Shown here: positions 1 to 5,380 of the stretch, piece after piece
How positions within the stretch are numbered: the first letter of the stretch is position 1
Layout: every line of letters starts with the position of its first letter
The notes under the pieces: model-generated
The model's database searches: none
Told to the model about the DNA's origin: nothing
Seen by the model: the letters and a program-made list of their open reading frames with translations, nothing else
Origin: an uncultured Clostridia bacterium
Lineage (GTDB): Bacteria; Bacillota; Clostridia; Christensenellales; UBA1242
NCBI GenBank assembly: GCA_934725745.1
Contig: CAKVCH010000031.1
Coordinates: forward strand, 1-6,981
Direction: 5' to 3'
DNA length: 6,981 nt
Program-made: the position numbers and the translations under genes

Positions 1-65
1 GTACAAGGTAGAATCAAGAGAGCAAACAAAAGAGCCGTTAGAAGTCTGTTTTTAATTTTTTTCAT
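1..65 (-). CDS. N-terminal fragment of an exported protein (signal peptide)
   Basis: Only the first 21 codons lie in the window; the rest lies beyond base 1. The start ATG is at 65-63, preceded by an AGGAGA ribosome binding site with 6 bases between. The peptide begins MKKIKNRLL, followed by a hydrophobic run of Ala, Leu, Phe and Ile (TALLFALLILPC). This is the basic n-region plus hydrophobic core of a Sec signal peptide. The Cys at residue 21 follows Leu-Pro, which is a poor match to a lipobox, so a lipoprotein is possible but not supported. The mature product and its function cannot be told from this piece. The gene is fed by the promoter at 275-303 through a long structured leader, so its expression is probably controlled. 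Confidence 0.75.
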   Translation of the reverse strand, partial: MKKIKNRLLTALLFALLILPC

Positions 66-268
66 TTTTATTCTCCTTTTTTTTGTTTTGAATTTATAGG
101 CTCACCCTGCCACAAGAGAAACCAAGACGAACCCTAAATTCATTTATTTATTTTGAGTTTAATATGTAGTGCATATCAAACTTAAAACCCTTTAAAAGAA
201 CACCTTACTTTATAACTATTATATGTCTATATGTGTCTTTTAAACTCAATGACATTTCAATCATTGAC
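66..268 (-). promoter_or_regulatory. Long structured 5' leader of the exported-protein gene
   Basis: If transcription starts about 7 bases after the -10 box, near 268, the mRNA carries roughly 200 nt before the ATG at 65. Four hairpins can be read in order along the minus strand. The first is CAATGA/TCATTG. The second is a 12-bp stem with one bulged base (arms 233-244 and 191-203). The third is a 10-bp stem with one G-U pair and a 5-nt loop (arms 172-181 and 157-166). The fourth is the element at 90-141. No hairpin plus T-run terminator is obvious, and the ribosome binding site at 72-77 lies just after the last stem. The layout suits a riboswitch, a protein-bound leader or an mRNA-stability element. 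It matches no riboswitch class that I recognise. Folding was done by eye. Confidence 0.45.
90..141 (-). promoter_or_regulatory. Hairpin with G-rich interior before the ribosome binding site
   Basis: The outer stem is GAATTTA paired with TAAATTC (141-135 with 96-90), extended by GG/CC after a 2-base bulge. The 30-odd enclosed bases, on the minus strand, include GGTTCGTCTTGG and GTGGCAGGGTGAGCC. They are much less A+T-rich than the surrounding leader, which suggests selected sequence rather than spacer. GGC...GCC could form a small inner hairpin. The stem ends 12 bases before the AGGAGA site. It could be a ligand- or protein-binding element; identity unknown. Confidence 0.4.
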
Positions 269-274
269 ATAGCC

Positions 275-303
275 ATTATATAGGAAAAACTCCTATATGT
301 CAA
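275..303 (-). promoter_or_regulatory. Consensus sigma-A type promoter with an operator in its spacer
   Basis: Read on the minus strand, TTGACA (303-298) is followed by a 17-base spacer and TATAAT (280-275). All twelve bases match consensus. It points at the exported-protein gene starting at 65. A perfect inverted repeat fills the spacer and runs into both boxes, so a bound protein would block RNA polymerase. That is the usual arrangement for a repressed strong promoter. The spacer is not the 19-20 bases typical of MerR-activated promoters. Confidence 0.8.
278..298. repeat. Operator-like palindrome O1, inside the promoter spacer
   Basis: Perfect inverted repeat: ATATAGGA, five bases, TCCTATAT. 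It lies between and partly over the -35 and -10 boxes. The short loop and exact symmetry suggest a dimeric DNA-binding protein rather than an RNA hairpin, because most of it lies upstream of the expected transcription start. It shares the core TATAGRA-N5-TYCTATA with the palindrome at 308-330. The cognate regulator is unknown; the helix-turn-helix protein at 607-837 is the nearest candidate. Confidence 0.6.
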
Positions 304-307
304 GGAA

Positions 308-330
308 ATTATAGAACATATTTCTATAAT
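308..330. repeat. Operator-like palindrome O2, upstream of the -35 box
   Basis: Perfect inverted repeat: ATTATAGAA, five bases, TTCTATAAT. Its centre (319) is 31 bp from the centre of O1 (288). That is close to three helical turns, so two bound dimers would sit on the same face of the DNA. Same half-site and same loop length as O1 indicate one protein binding both, with possible cooperativity. Confidence 0.6.
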
Positions 331-606
331 ACTTTCCGAAGTCATTACAAGGCGTATTTTCCTTTTAAATAGCGAAGAGTAGCGATTTTTGAAGATTATA
401 ATTAAGTAAATTTTAGTTGCTTTTCGACAAAATTTGACAAAAATAGTCAAAATATTTTTTTTGAGTGTAAACAACCTATTTCAATGTTGAAAGTTTCTTT
501 GCGTTTTAAGTAACTATGCAACGGGCAAAAACAACAAAGACTTTTTGTGTAGCGTTTTTAAAAAAGGAAATAAATCTTGTAAAGACCTAAGACAAAAGGA
601 GAAAAT
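331..606. other. Intergenic region upstream of the helix-turn-helix gene
   Basis: No gene is supported here. On the plus strand a TATAAT lies at 397-402 without a recognisable -35 box, and a TTGACA lies at 434-439 without a good -10 box. TTGAAA (487-492) followed after 18 bases by TAACTA is another weak option, so the promoter of the 607 gene is unresolved. Small symmetric motifs include TTTCAATGTTGAAA near 479-492. A minus-strand reading frame (205-474) begins with TTG, has no ribosome binding site and overlaps the promoter and operators, so it is not called. Confidence 0.5.
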
Positions 607-837
607 ATGGAAAAGAACGAAAATTTAAGCATAGCAAAAATGGTAGGAAAAAATTTAAAACACGCTAGGCGCTCAAAAGGAATTTCACAATCGGTCATTG
701 CTAAAGAACTTAACAAATATCAATCCGATTACAGCGACTATGAAACTGGGCAAATCGAACTCGACTATCAAAAAATCGTCTATCTATGTAAGCGTTTTGA
801 CATCACGCCAAACGACCTTTTTGATTTTAAGTACTAA
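607..837 (+). CDS. Small Xre/Cro-family helix-turn-helix DNA-binding protein
   Basis: This 76-residue protein is almost wholly one HTH_3/Cro-C1 domain, at about residues 14-72. The pattern is typical: KNLKHARRSKGISQSVIAKEL (helices 1 and 2), the probable recognition helix around YQSDYSDYE, the YETGQ turn, then YLCKRFDITPNDLF in the last helices. The start is fixed by AAAGGAG five bases before the ATG. There is no second domain for sensing or dimerisation, so it resembles small autonomous repressors. Family members control nearby genes, phages, toxin-antitoxin pairs or metabolism; which applies here cannot be told. It faces away from the exported-protein gene, with the O1/O2 palindromes between them. 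Control of that promoter is therefore a reasonable inference but unproven. No partner toxin gene adjoins it. Confidence 0.88.
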   Translation: MEKNENLSIAKMVGKNLKHARRSKGISQSVIAKELNKYQSDYSDYETGQIELDYQKIVYLCKRFDITPNDLFDFKY

Positions 838-852
838 ATAACCCTTTATTTA

Positions 853-876
853 TTTAATTTAACCTATTAAATTAAA
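853..876. repeat. A+T-only perfect hairpin downstream of the HTH gene
   Basis: A 10-bp perfect inverted repeat, TTTAATTTAA-CCTA-TTAAATTAAA, begins 15 bases after the HTH stop codon. No T-run follows on either strand, so it is not a standard rho-independent terminator. It could protect the mRNA 3' end or be a protein-binding site. Palindromes of this kind also arise by chance in A+T-rich spacers. Confidence 0.35.
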
Positions 877-933
877 CTCACAAAAAAGGCTCTAAAAAGT
901 CATATCCGCCACCTTATAAAGTCTAGAAAAGAA

Positions 934-966
934 AAAAACAATAAAAAAGTTGTTTTTGATTTTTTT
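934..966 (+). terminator. Weak hairpin plus T-run, possible terminator of the HTH gene
   Basis: AAAAACAA (934-941) can pair with TTGTTTTT (950-957), followed two bases later by seven T. The stem has a single G-C pair, so it would be weak. Its place between the HTH gene and the rsmD promoter is right for a terminator. Confidence 0.3.
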
Positions 967-1018
967 ATGCAAAAGCGACTTTCAATTTCCCTATTTTTAA
1001 TTTTGACCAATAAAAATG

Positions 1019-1047
1019 TTTACAAATAGGTTTAAAATGACTAAAAT
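1019..1047 (+). promoter_or_regulatory. Promoter immediately upstream of rsmD
   Basis: TTTACA (1019-1024), a 17-base spacer and TAAAAT (1042-1047) match the sigma-A consensus at 10 of 12 positions. The predicted transcription start is about 1054, next to the ATG at 1055. An upstream in-frame ATG at 1016 would lie outside such a transcript and one at 1037 lies within the promoter, which favours the start at 1055. Confidence 0.55.
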
Positions 1048-1054
1048 AGTGGGT

Positions 1055-1588
1055 ATGAGAGTAATTGCTGGAAAGTTTAGGGGGATAGTTATTCCTTCCC
1101 CAAAAGAAGAAATTGTAAAACCAACGCTAGATAGAGTTAAAGAAAATTTGTTTAACATTATTCAATTTCGTCTGCAAGACGCAACCGTACTTGACCTATT
1201 TTGTGGGAGCGGGGCTCTTGGAATTGAGAGCCTTAGCCGAGGTGCAAAAGAAGTGCACTTTGTTGACAACAACAAACAAAACATCGCGAATTTAAAGAAA
1301 TTTTTGGATAAAATTAAGGCGGACGGCTATTTTTTGCATAACTTAGACTACTACGACGCACTAAAAAGTTTTGAAGAAAACACATTTGATATAATTTTTA
1401 TCGACCCACCTTATGACTCGGGGCTGGCTGAAATTGCAATACAAAAGATTTTACGATTTAACCTTTTAAAGGAAAATGGGATAATTGTTTGGGAACATCC
1501 AAGAAGTCTTCAAAACAACAAATTTCTTCAAAAGGTTTATGATTCAAGAAACTATGGGACGGTTACTCTTGATTTTATAAAAAAGTAA
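1055..1588 (+). CDS. rsmD: 16S rRNA (guanine(966)-N2)-methyltransferase RsmD
   Basis: RsmD uses S-adenosylmethionine to methylate N2 of G966 in 16S rRNA during 30S subunit assembly. The 177-residue product starts MRVIAGKFRG, the classic N-terminus of the family. It has PTLDRVKENLFNI at about residue 24, then the SAM-binding motif I VLDLFCGSGALGIE at about 45-58. The catalytic DPPY motif of N2-guanine methyltransferases is at about 117-120, followed by LLKENGIIVWEH. The length is close to other bacterial RsmD proteins. I chose ATG 1055 because family members begin there. The frame is open back to ATG 1016 (190 residues), but neither upstream ATG has a convincing ribosome binding site, and 1055 has only a poor one. 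In many Firmicutes rsmD is followed by coaD; here it is followed by valS after 150 bases. Confidence 0.93.
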   Translation: MRVIAGKFRGIVIPSPKEEIVKPTLDRVKENLFNIIQFRLQDATVLDLFCGSGALGIESLSRGAKEVHFVDNNKQNIANLKKFLDKIKADGYFLHNLDYYDALKSFEENTFDIIFIDPPYDSGLAEIAIQKILRFNLLKENGIIVWEHPRSLQNNKFLQKVYDSRNYGTVTLDFIKK

Positions 1589-1738
1589 TTTGGATATAAA
1601 ACGCTTTAAATATAAAAAAAGTTTGAATAAACTACCCACTGATAATTAGACAAAATAACTTTACAATAATTTAAGTAATAAAAAGCCTAATAAAAGCTAC
1701 ATTATAAAAAATTTGACAAAACAAAAGGAAAAAATAAA

Positions 1739-4153
1739 ATGCTAGAAAATAGATATGATTACAAGAGCAAAGAAAAGAAATGGCAAGATTTTTGGCAAGA
1801 AAACGGCATTTATAAATTTGATGAAAAATCAAATAAGCCTGTTTTTTCTATCGACTCGCCACCGCCAACAGTGAGCGGAAAAATTCATATGGGGCACATT
1901 TTTAGTTACAACCAAGCAGAATTTATCGCAAGATACAAAAGGGCGTGCGGATATAACGTTTTCTATCCTTTTGGGTTTGACGACAACGGGCTTCCAACCG
2001 AACTTTTGGTTGAAAAAGAGCGCGGAATAAAAGCATACACCGTTGATAGAGAAGATTTCCGCAAAATGTGCGAAGAGACCGCTTTAAAATATGAGAATGA
2101 TTTTAAAAACCTTTTCATTTCGACGGGAAATAGCGCCGATTGGTCACTACTTTATCACACAGTAAGCAAAGACTGCCAAAGAACAAGCCAAGCGTCATTC
2201 CTTGACCTTTATAAGAAAAATAAGGTCTATTATGACAACGCCCCTGCCCTTTGGTGCACAAAATGTCAAACGGCAATCGCGCAAAGCGAACTTGAAAGTG
2301 CGGAAAAGTCTAGTACATTTAACTATTTAAAGTTTTACATAAAGGATAGTGACGAATATATCGAAATCGCGACGACGCGTCCAGAACTTTTGTGCGCGTG
2401 TGACTGCATTTTTATAAATCCAAAGGACGAAAAAAGAAAATATCTTTTAGGCAAACAAATCCGCGTTCCTTTATACAACTTTTATGTGCCAGTTTTGCAA
2501 GACGATAAGGTCGATATGGAAAAAGGCACGGGCGTCGTTATGTGTTGCACATTTGGCGACCAAACAGACACACAATGGTTTAAAAAATATAAGTTGGAAC
2601 TCAAGGTTGCAATCGACGATTACGGTCGTATGACCGACCTTGCGGGAAAATATGCGGGTCTTAAAACTCTTGAAGCGCGCGCTCAAATAATTGAAGATTT
2701 GAAATCAAACGACCTTTTAATTAAGCAAGACCCAATCGTCCACCAAGTTTCCGTTCACGAAAGGTGCGGGACAGAAATGGAGATTAAACTTAAAAAGCAA
2801 TGGTTTATTAAAACTCTTGAAAACAAGCAAAAGTGGCTAGAACTTGGAGACAAAATCAATTGGTACCCTTCGTTTATGAAGTCGCGCTATGTTGACTGGG
2901 TCGAAAATTTGATGATGGATTGGTGCATTTCAAGGCAAAAATATTTTGGTGTTCCATTCCCTGTTTGGTACTGCAAAGACTGCGGAAATGTCGTTGTCGC
3001 AAGCGAAGACAAACTCCCAGTCAACCCACTTGTTGACACGCCAAAACACGCGTGTAGTAATTGCGGTGGACACAATTTTGAGCCTGAAAAAGACATTTTG
3101 GACACTTGGGCAACAAGTAGTGTTACACCACAAATTAACACGAAATGGAAAGTTAGTGATGAGTTTTACAAAAAGATGATGCCAATGTCTCTTCGTCCTA
3201 ACGCACACGATATTATTAGAACTTGGGACTTTTATACAATCGTAAAATCTTTCTATCATAGCGACATTCTCCCTTGGAAAAATGTTATGATTAGCGGATT
3301 TATTATGGCTAACGCGGGCGAAAAAATGTCAAAAAGAAAGTCCAACTCAAAGATGAGCCCTGAGACGCTTATCGCAAATTATTCGGCGGATGTCGTAAGA
3401 TATTGGTCGGCATCAGGCGGACTTGGGCGTGACATTATTTTTAGTGAAGACAAATTAAAACTCGGCGCGCGCCTTGTCAACAAATTGTACAATGCGTCAA
3501 AGTTTGCGTGGTTGTTTATCGAAAATTATGAGCCTAAAACTAAGCCTACCCTTCTTCCTATCGATAAGTGGCTTATGTCGAAATTTTCGAGTATGAAAGC
3601 AAAATTTTTAAACTATCTTGACGGCTACGAAGTGGGACTTGCGATGAGCGAACTTGAAACCTTTTTCTGGGATTTTTGCGACAACTATATCGAACTTGTA
3701 AAGGTTAGGCTATACAACGAAGAAACCCACGGCAAAGAAGCAAAAGAAAGCGGTCAATATGCAATTTACTATGTTCTTCTTGAAATGCTCAAAATGTTTG
3801 GAATTTATCTTCCACACATTTGCGAAGAAATTTATCAAAACACTTACAGAGAAAAATTGGGCGCTATTTCCCTTTATAAATTAGCGTTTGAAGATTTGAA
3901 CGAAAAAGAAGATAAGGAACTTATAAAAAACGGCAACCTTGTTTGTGACATCGTATCAAATGTTAGGGGCTACAAGACGGACAACAAAATTTCACTTAAA
4001 ACTAAACTTACAAAAGTCGACATTGAGACTCCAAACGCGGACTTTGTAAAATCTTGTTTGAGCGATATATTAGACGCAACTTGCGCACAAAAAATAGAAA
4101 TAAAAGATGCAGAAAAGTTATCCACAAAAGTAGAAGGAATTGTGGAAGAATAA
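1739..4153 (+). CDS. valS: Valyl-tRNA synthetase, archaeal-like (type 2) form
   Basis: This class I enzyme joins valine to tRNA-Val with ATP in the cytoplasm and edits mischarged threonine. Visible motifs are PPPTVSGKIHMGH (the HIGH signature, about residues 41-53), GFDDNGLPTELLVEK (79-93), the CP1 editing domain (about 195-345, with ATTRPE at 211-216 and GTGVVMCCTFGD at 263-274), the KMSKR ATP loop (529-533) and a C-terminal anticodon-binding domain (about 610-760). Two CxxC pairs, Cys412/415 and Cys439/442, look like a zinc site; Cys173/176 form another CxxC. At 804 residues it is shorter than usual bacterial ValRS (about 880-950) and lacks the long C-terminal coiled-coil arm. DDNGLPTE instead of the bacterial TDHAGIATQ-like motif marks the type 2 family, known from archaea and some bacteria such as Rickettsia. 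The start is supported by AAAAGGAA eight bases upstream. No T-box leader precedes it. Confidence 0.96.
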   Translation: MLENRYDYKSKEKKWQDFWQENGIYKFDEKSNKPVFSIDSPPPTVSGKIHMGHIFSYNQAEFIARYKRACGYNVFYPFGFDDNGLPTELLVEKERGIKAYTVDREDFRKMCEETALKYENDFKNLFISTGNSADWSLLYHTVSKDCQRTSQASFLDLYKKNKVYYDNAPALWCTKCQTAIAQSELESAEKSSTFNYLKFYIKDSDEYIEIATTRPELLCACDCIFINPKDEKRKYLLGKQIRVPLYNFYVPVLQDDKVDMEKGTGVVMCCTFGDQTDTQWFKKYKLELKVAIDDYGRMTDLAGKYAGLKTLEARAQIIEDLKSNDLLIKQDPIVHQVSVHERCGTEMEIKLKKQWFIKTLENKQKWLELGDKINWYPSFMKSRYVDWVENLMMDWCISRQKYFGVPFPVWYCKDCGNVVVASEDKLPVNPLVDTPKHACSNCGGHNFEPEKDILDTWATSSVTPQINTKWKVSDEFYKKMMPMSLRPNAHDIIRTWDFYTIVKSFYHSDILPWKNVMISGFIMANAGEKMSKRKSNSKMSPETLIANYSADVVRYWSASGGLGRDIIFSEDKLKLGARLVNKLYNASKFAWLFIENYEPKTKPTLLPIDKWLMSKFSSMKAKFLNYLDGYEVGLAMSELETFFWDFCDNYIELVKVRLYNEETHGKEAKESGQYAIYYVLLEMLKMFGIYLPHICEEIYQNTYREKLGAISLYKLAFEDLNEKEDKELIKNGNLVCDIVSNVRGYKTDNKISLKTKLTKVDIETPNADFVKSCLSDILDATCAQKIEIKDAEKLSTKVEGIVEE

Positions 4154-4238
4154 AAAATTAAAGGTGCTCGAAATTCAATTTTAATCTATTAGCAAAAAAT
4201 GATTATAAAAAAATATATTTTTGATAATATAAAAAACT

Positions 4239-4383
4239 TTTTATTCATAATTAGAAAATACAAAAAATGATATGTTTTGGATTTAGATACATTAGAGAAT
4301 AGTTTTATTCATAATTAGAACACATAAAAAATCATATGATTTAGATTAAGATACATTAGAAAAATAATTACACATAAAAAATC
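4239..4383 (+). repeat. Imperfect A+T-rich tandem repeats after valS
   Basis: TTTTATTCATAATTAGAA occurs at 4239-4256 and again at 4303-4320. GATACATTAGA follows in both units (4276-4286 and 4350-4360). ACACATAAAAAATC occurs at 4320-4333 and 4370-4383. The spacing varies (64, 74 and 50 bases), so these are diverged, rearranged copies rather than an exact array. The last copy runs into the terminator stem. Origin by local duplication is likely; no function is evident. Confidence 0.6.
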
Positions 4384-4409
4384 CCAAGGCTTTTAACCTT
4401 GGGATTTTT
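4377..4409 (+). terminator. Strong rho-independent terminator, probably bidirectional
   Basis: AAAAATCCCAAGG (4377-4389) pairs perfectly with CCTTGGGATTTTT (4397-4409) around a 7-base loop. This gives a 13-bp stem with seven G-C pairs in its core and flanking A and T runs. It can end transcripts from either side. On the plus strand it would end the valS transcript, giving a 3' untranslated region of about 250 nt that includes the repeats. Confidence 0.85.
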
Positions 4410-4483
4410 AACTTTTAAATGTTTGCGACTACTTTTTTAAAACAAAAGGACACAAATTTCCCTTTCGTTTTTGGAAAAAAAAT

Positions 4484-4702
4484 ATGAATACCCTTGCTTT
4501 TAGTACAAAACAAATTCACAGCGCGCTTATAAAAGCTTTTGACTTAAAATTAAAGTATTTTTTGTTTTTTAGCAACTTTGCCGATAATGATTGCATAATT
4601 ATAATCTTTATTGAATCTTTAAGGGATTTTTCAAAAAATGCGATTGAGCATGTGCATATTTATAACCCATTCCCTTTGCCTATAAGACATAATTTTTCTT
4701 GA
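4484..4702 (+). CDS. Doubtful 72-residue ORF, unrecognised
   Basis: An open frame of 72 codons starts at ATG 4484, with only a GGA eight bases upstream as a possible ribosome binding site. The product is hydrophobic and aromatic in its middle (LKYFLFFSNF, CIIIIFIE) and ends with NPFPLPIRHNFS. I recognise no domain. No good promoter precedes it and it lies just after a strong terminator, so it would need its own. A frame of this length can occur by chance in A+T-rich DNA. It may be a small membrane-associated protein, a relic, or noise; noise is most likely. Confidence 0.2.
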   Translation: MNTLAFSTKQIHSALIKAFDLKLKYFLFFSNFADNDCIIIIFIESLRDFSKNAIEHVHIYNPFPLPIRHNFS

Positions 4703-4714
4703 CTACTTCTAAAA

Positions 4715-4822
4715 TTACTTGACACTATCATCGTCTGCTAAAACTTTTGTTGTTTTTTTGTCTTTTTAAAAAATCGCACTAAATTTACGAGTTTTGTTTA
4801 ATTTTCCCTTGTTTTTTGTCAT
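4715..4822 (-). other. Short lysine-rich frame split by a stop codon
   Basis: From ATG 4822, which has a GGG five bases before it on the minus strand, an 18-residue basic peptide (MTKNKGKLNKTRKFSAIF) reads to a TAA at 4768-4766. The same frame goes on for 16 more codons, KDKKTTKVLADDDSVK, to a second TAA. The A-rich strand favours lysine codons by chance, so this is weak. It may be a decayed small gene or nothing. Confidence 0.12.
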
Positions 4823-4982
4823 TTTTACCCTTTTTTTGACCCTTTTTTATATTATTAAACAATTTTTCGTAAACAATTAGTGTTCTTTATCTTCAACTTA
4901 TTAAAAAGGCATTTTACATTGCTTTTTTAAACTATCAACTTTAATATTATTAATTGTTCTTTATTTCTTAACTCTCACCTTA

Positions 4983-5010
4983 TTAACAACTTTTTCACAT
5001 TGGATAAAAT
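4983..5010 (+). promoter_or_regulatory. Possible promoter in the convergent gap
   Basis: TTAACA (4983-4988), a 16-base spacer and TAAAAT (5005-5010) make a fair sigma-A type promoter reading toward the island at 5035-5099. Chance matches are common in such A+T-rich DNA, and there is no gene downstream on this strand. Confidence 0.25.
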
Positions 5011-5034
5011 ATAAAAATTTTAAGGGTAAAAATT

Positions 5035-5099
5035 TTCGTGCCACTAGGAATCTCGCCGTACGCATCAAGATTTGTGATTAAAGTTGCAACTTAAGTTCT
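5035..5099. other. Island of higher sequence complexity, unassigned
   Basis: Within the A+T-rich gap these ~65 bases are clearly more balanced and contain CTCGCCGTACGCATC. Both strands are open for 18 or more codons. The plus strand reads VPLGISPYASRFVIKVAT and then a stop; the minus strand reads VATLITNLDAYGEIPSGTK and onward. AATCT and AGATT can pair around the core. Overlapping palindromes AAGTTGCAACTT (5081-5092) and AACTTAAGTT (5088-5097) close the island. It may be a gene relic, a dispersed repeat copy or a small RNA; I cannot decide between them. Confidence 0.3.
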
Positions 5100-5270
5100 A
5101 GTTAAAACGCTTTTAAACTAAATGCTTTTTATTCATACCTCTTCTCCCACATACAATTCTATATGTCAAAACTTGATAATTCAAAAAAAAGTGTCATTTT
5201 TTTAATTTTTTTTAAAACCTTTTGAAAAACTTTATTTCCGTTTCATTCTTGTTTTTTTTAAAAGCGATAT

Positions 5271-5303
5271 AAAAAAAGAGTAACCTTGTGTAAAAGTTAC
5301 TCT
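5271..5303 (-). terminator. Rho-independent terminator of the tcdA transcript
   Basis: On the minus strand AGAGTAAC (5303-5296) pairs with GTTACTCT (5284-5277) around an 11-base loop. Two more T-A pairs are possible inside, and six T (5276-5271) follow directly. It lies about 80 bases downstream of the tcdA stop codon. Confidence 0.85.
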
Positions 5304-5380
5304 ATTCAAACAAAAAAAATCTTAAATAAAAAAGTCTTAAAAAAAATTTTTAAATGGTTGTGCCAACATCACCCAAAAAA

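Larger units (their letters stand above)
4154..5380. other. A+T-rich gap between convergent gene sets
   Basis: No confident gene lies in these 1.2 kb. valS runs in from the left and tcdA from the right, and each has a hairpin terminator here (4377-4409 and 5271-5303). An A+T-only hairpin lies near 4202-4228 and imperfect direct repeats at 4239-4383. A second degenerate repeat of roughly 75-82 bases recurs from about 4881 and 4955 (shared TGTTCTTTAT, CTTATTA and ACATTG). The plus strand is markedly T-rich from about 4740 to 5270. No tRNA, rRNA or transposase remnant is recognisable. Smaller doubtful items are listed separately. Confidence 0.6.

Noticed and set aside
1..65. Lipoprotein call for the exported protein
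   Set aside because: The residues before Cys21 are Ile-Leu-Pro, which does not fit the lipobox pattern with a small residue at -1.
205..474. 89-codon minus-strand frame
   Set aside because: It begins with TTG without a ribosome binding site and overlaps both operators and the promoter; transcription would start inside it. The internal ATG frame after the promoter is only 23 codons and also lacks a ribosome binding site.
607..837. Antitoxin of a toxin-antitoxin pair or phage repressor
   Set aside because: The fold would allow it, but no toxin-sized gene or phage gene adjoins it on either side.
1589..1738. T-box or other leader upstream of valS
   Set aside because: The 150-base gap has no GGGTGG-type T-box core, no specifier stem and no terminator. 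I also found no convincing promoter, so read-through from rsmD is possible.
2471..3259. Several open frames on both strands inside valS
   Set aside because: They are shadows of the valS reading frame, with no recognisable domains; valS motifs cover the same bases.
4118..4126. Perfect DnaA box TTATCCACA near an A+T-rich gap, suggesting an origin
   Set aside because: It is a single box inside valS codons, with only imperfect TTATTCATA-like matches in the gap and no dnaA, dnaN or rpmH nearby. A chance match is likelier.
4239..4383. CRISPR-like array
   Set aside because: Repeats are few, imperfect and unevenly spaced, spacers are not distinct, and there are no cas genes.
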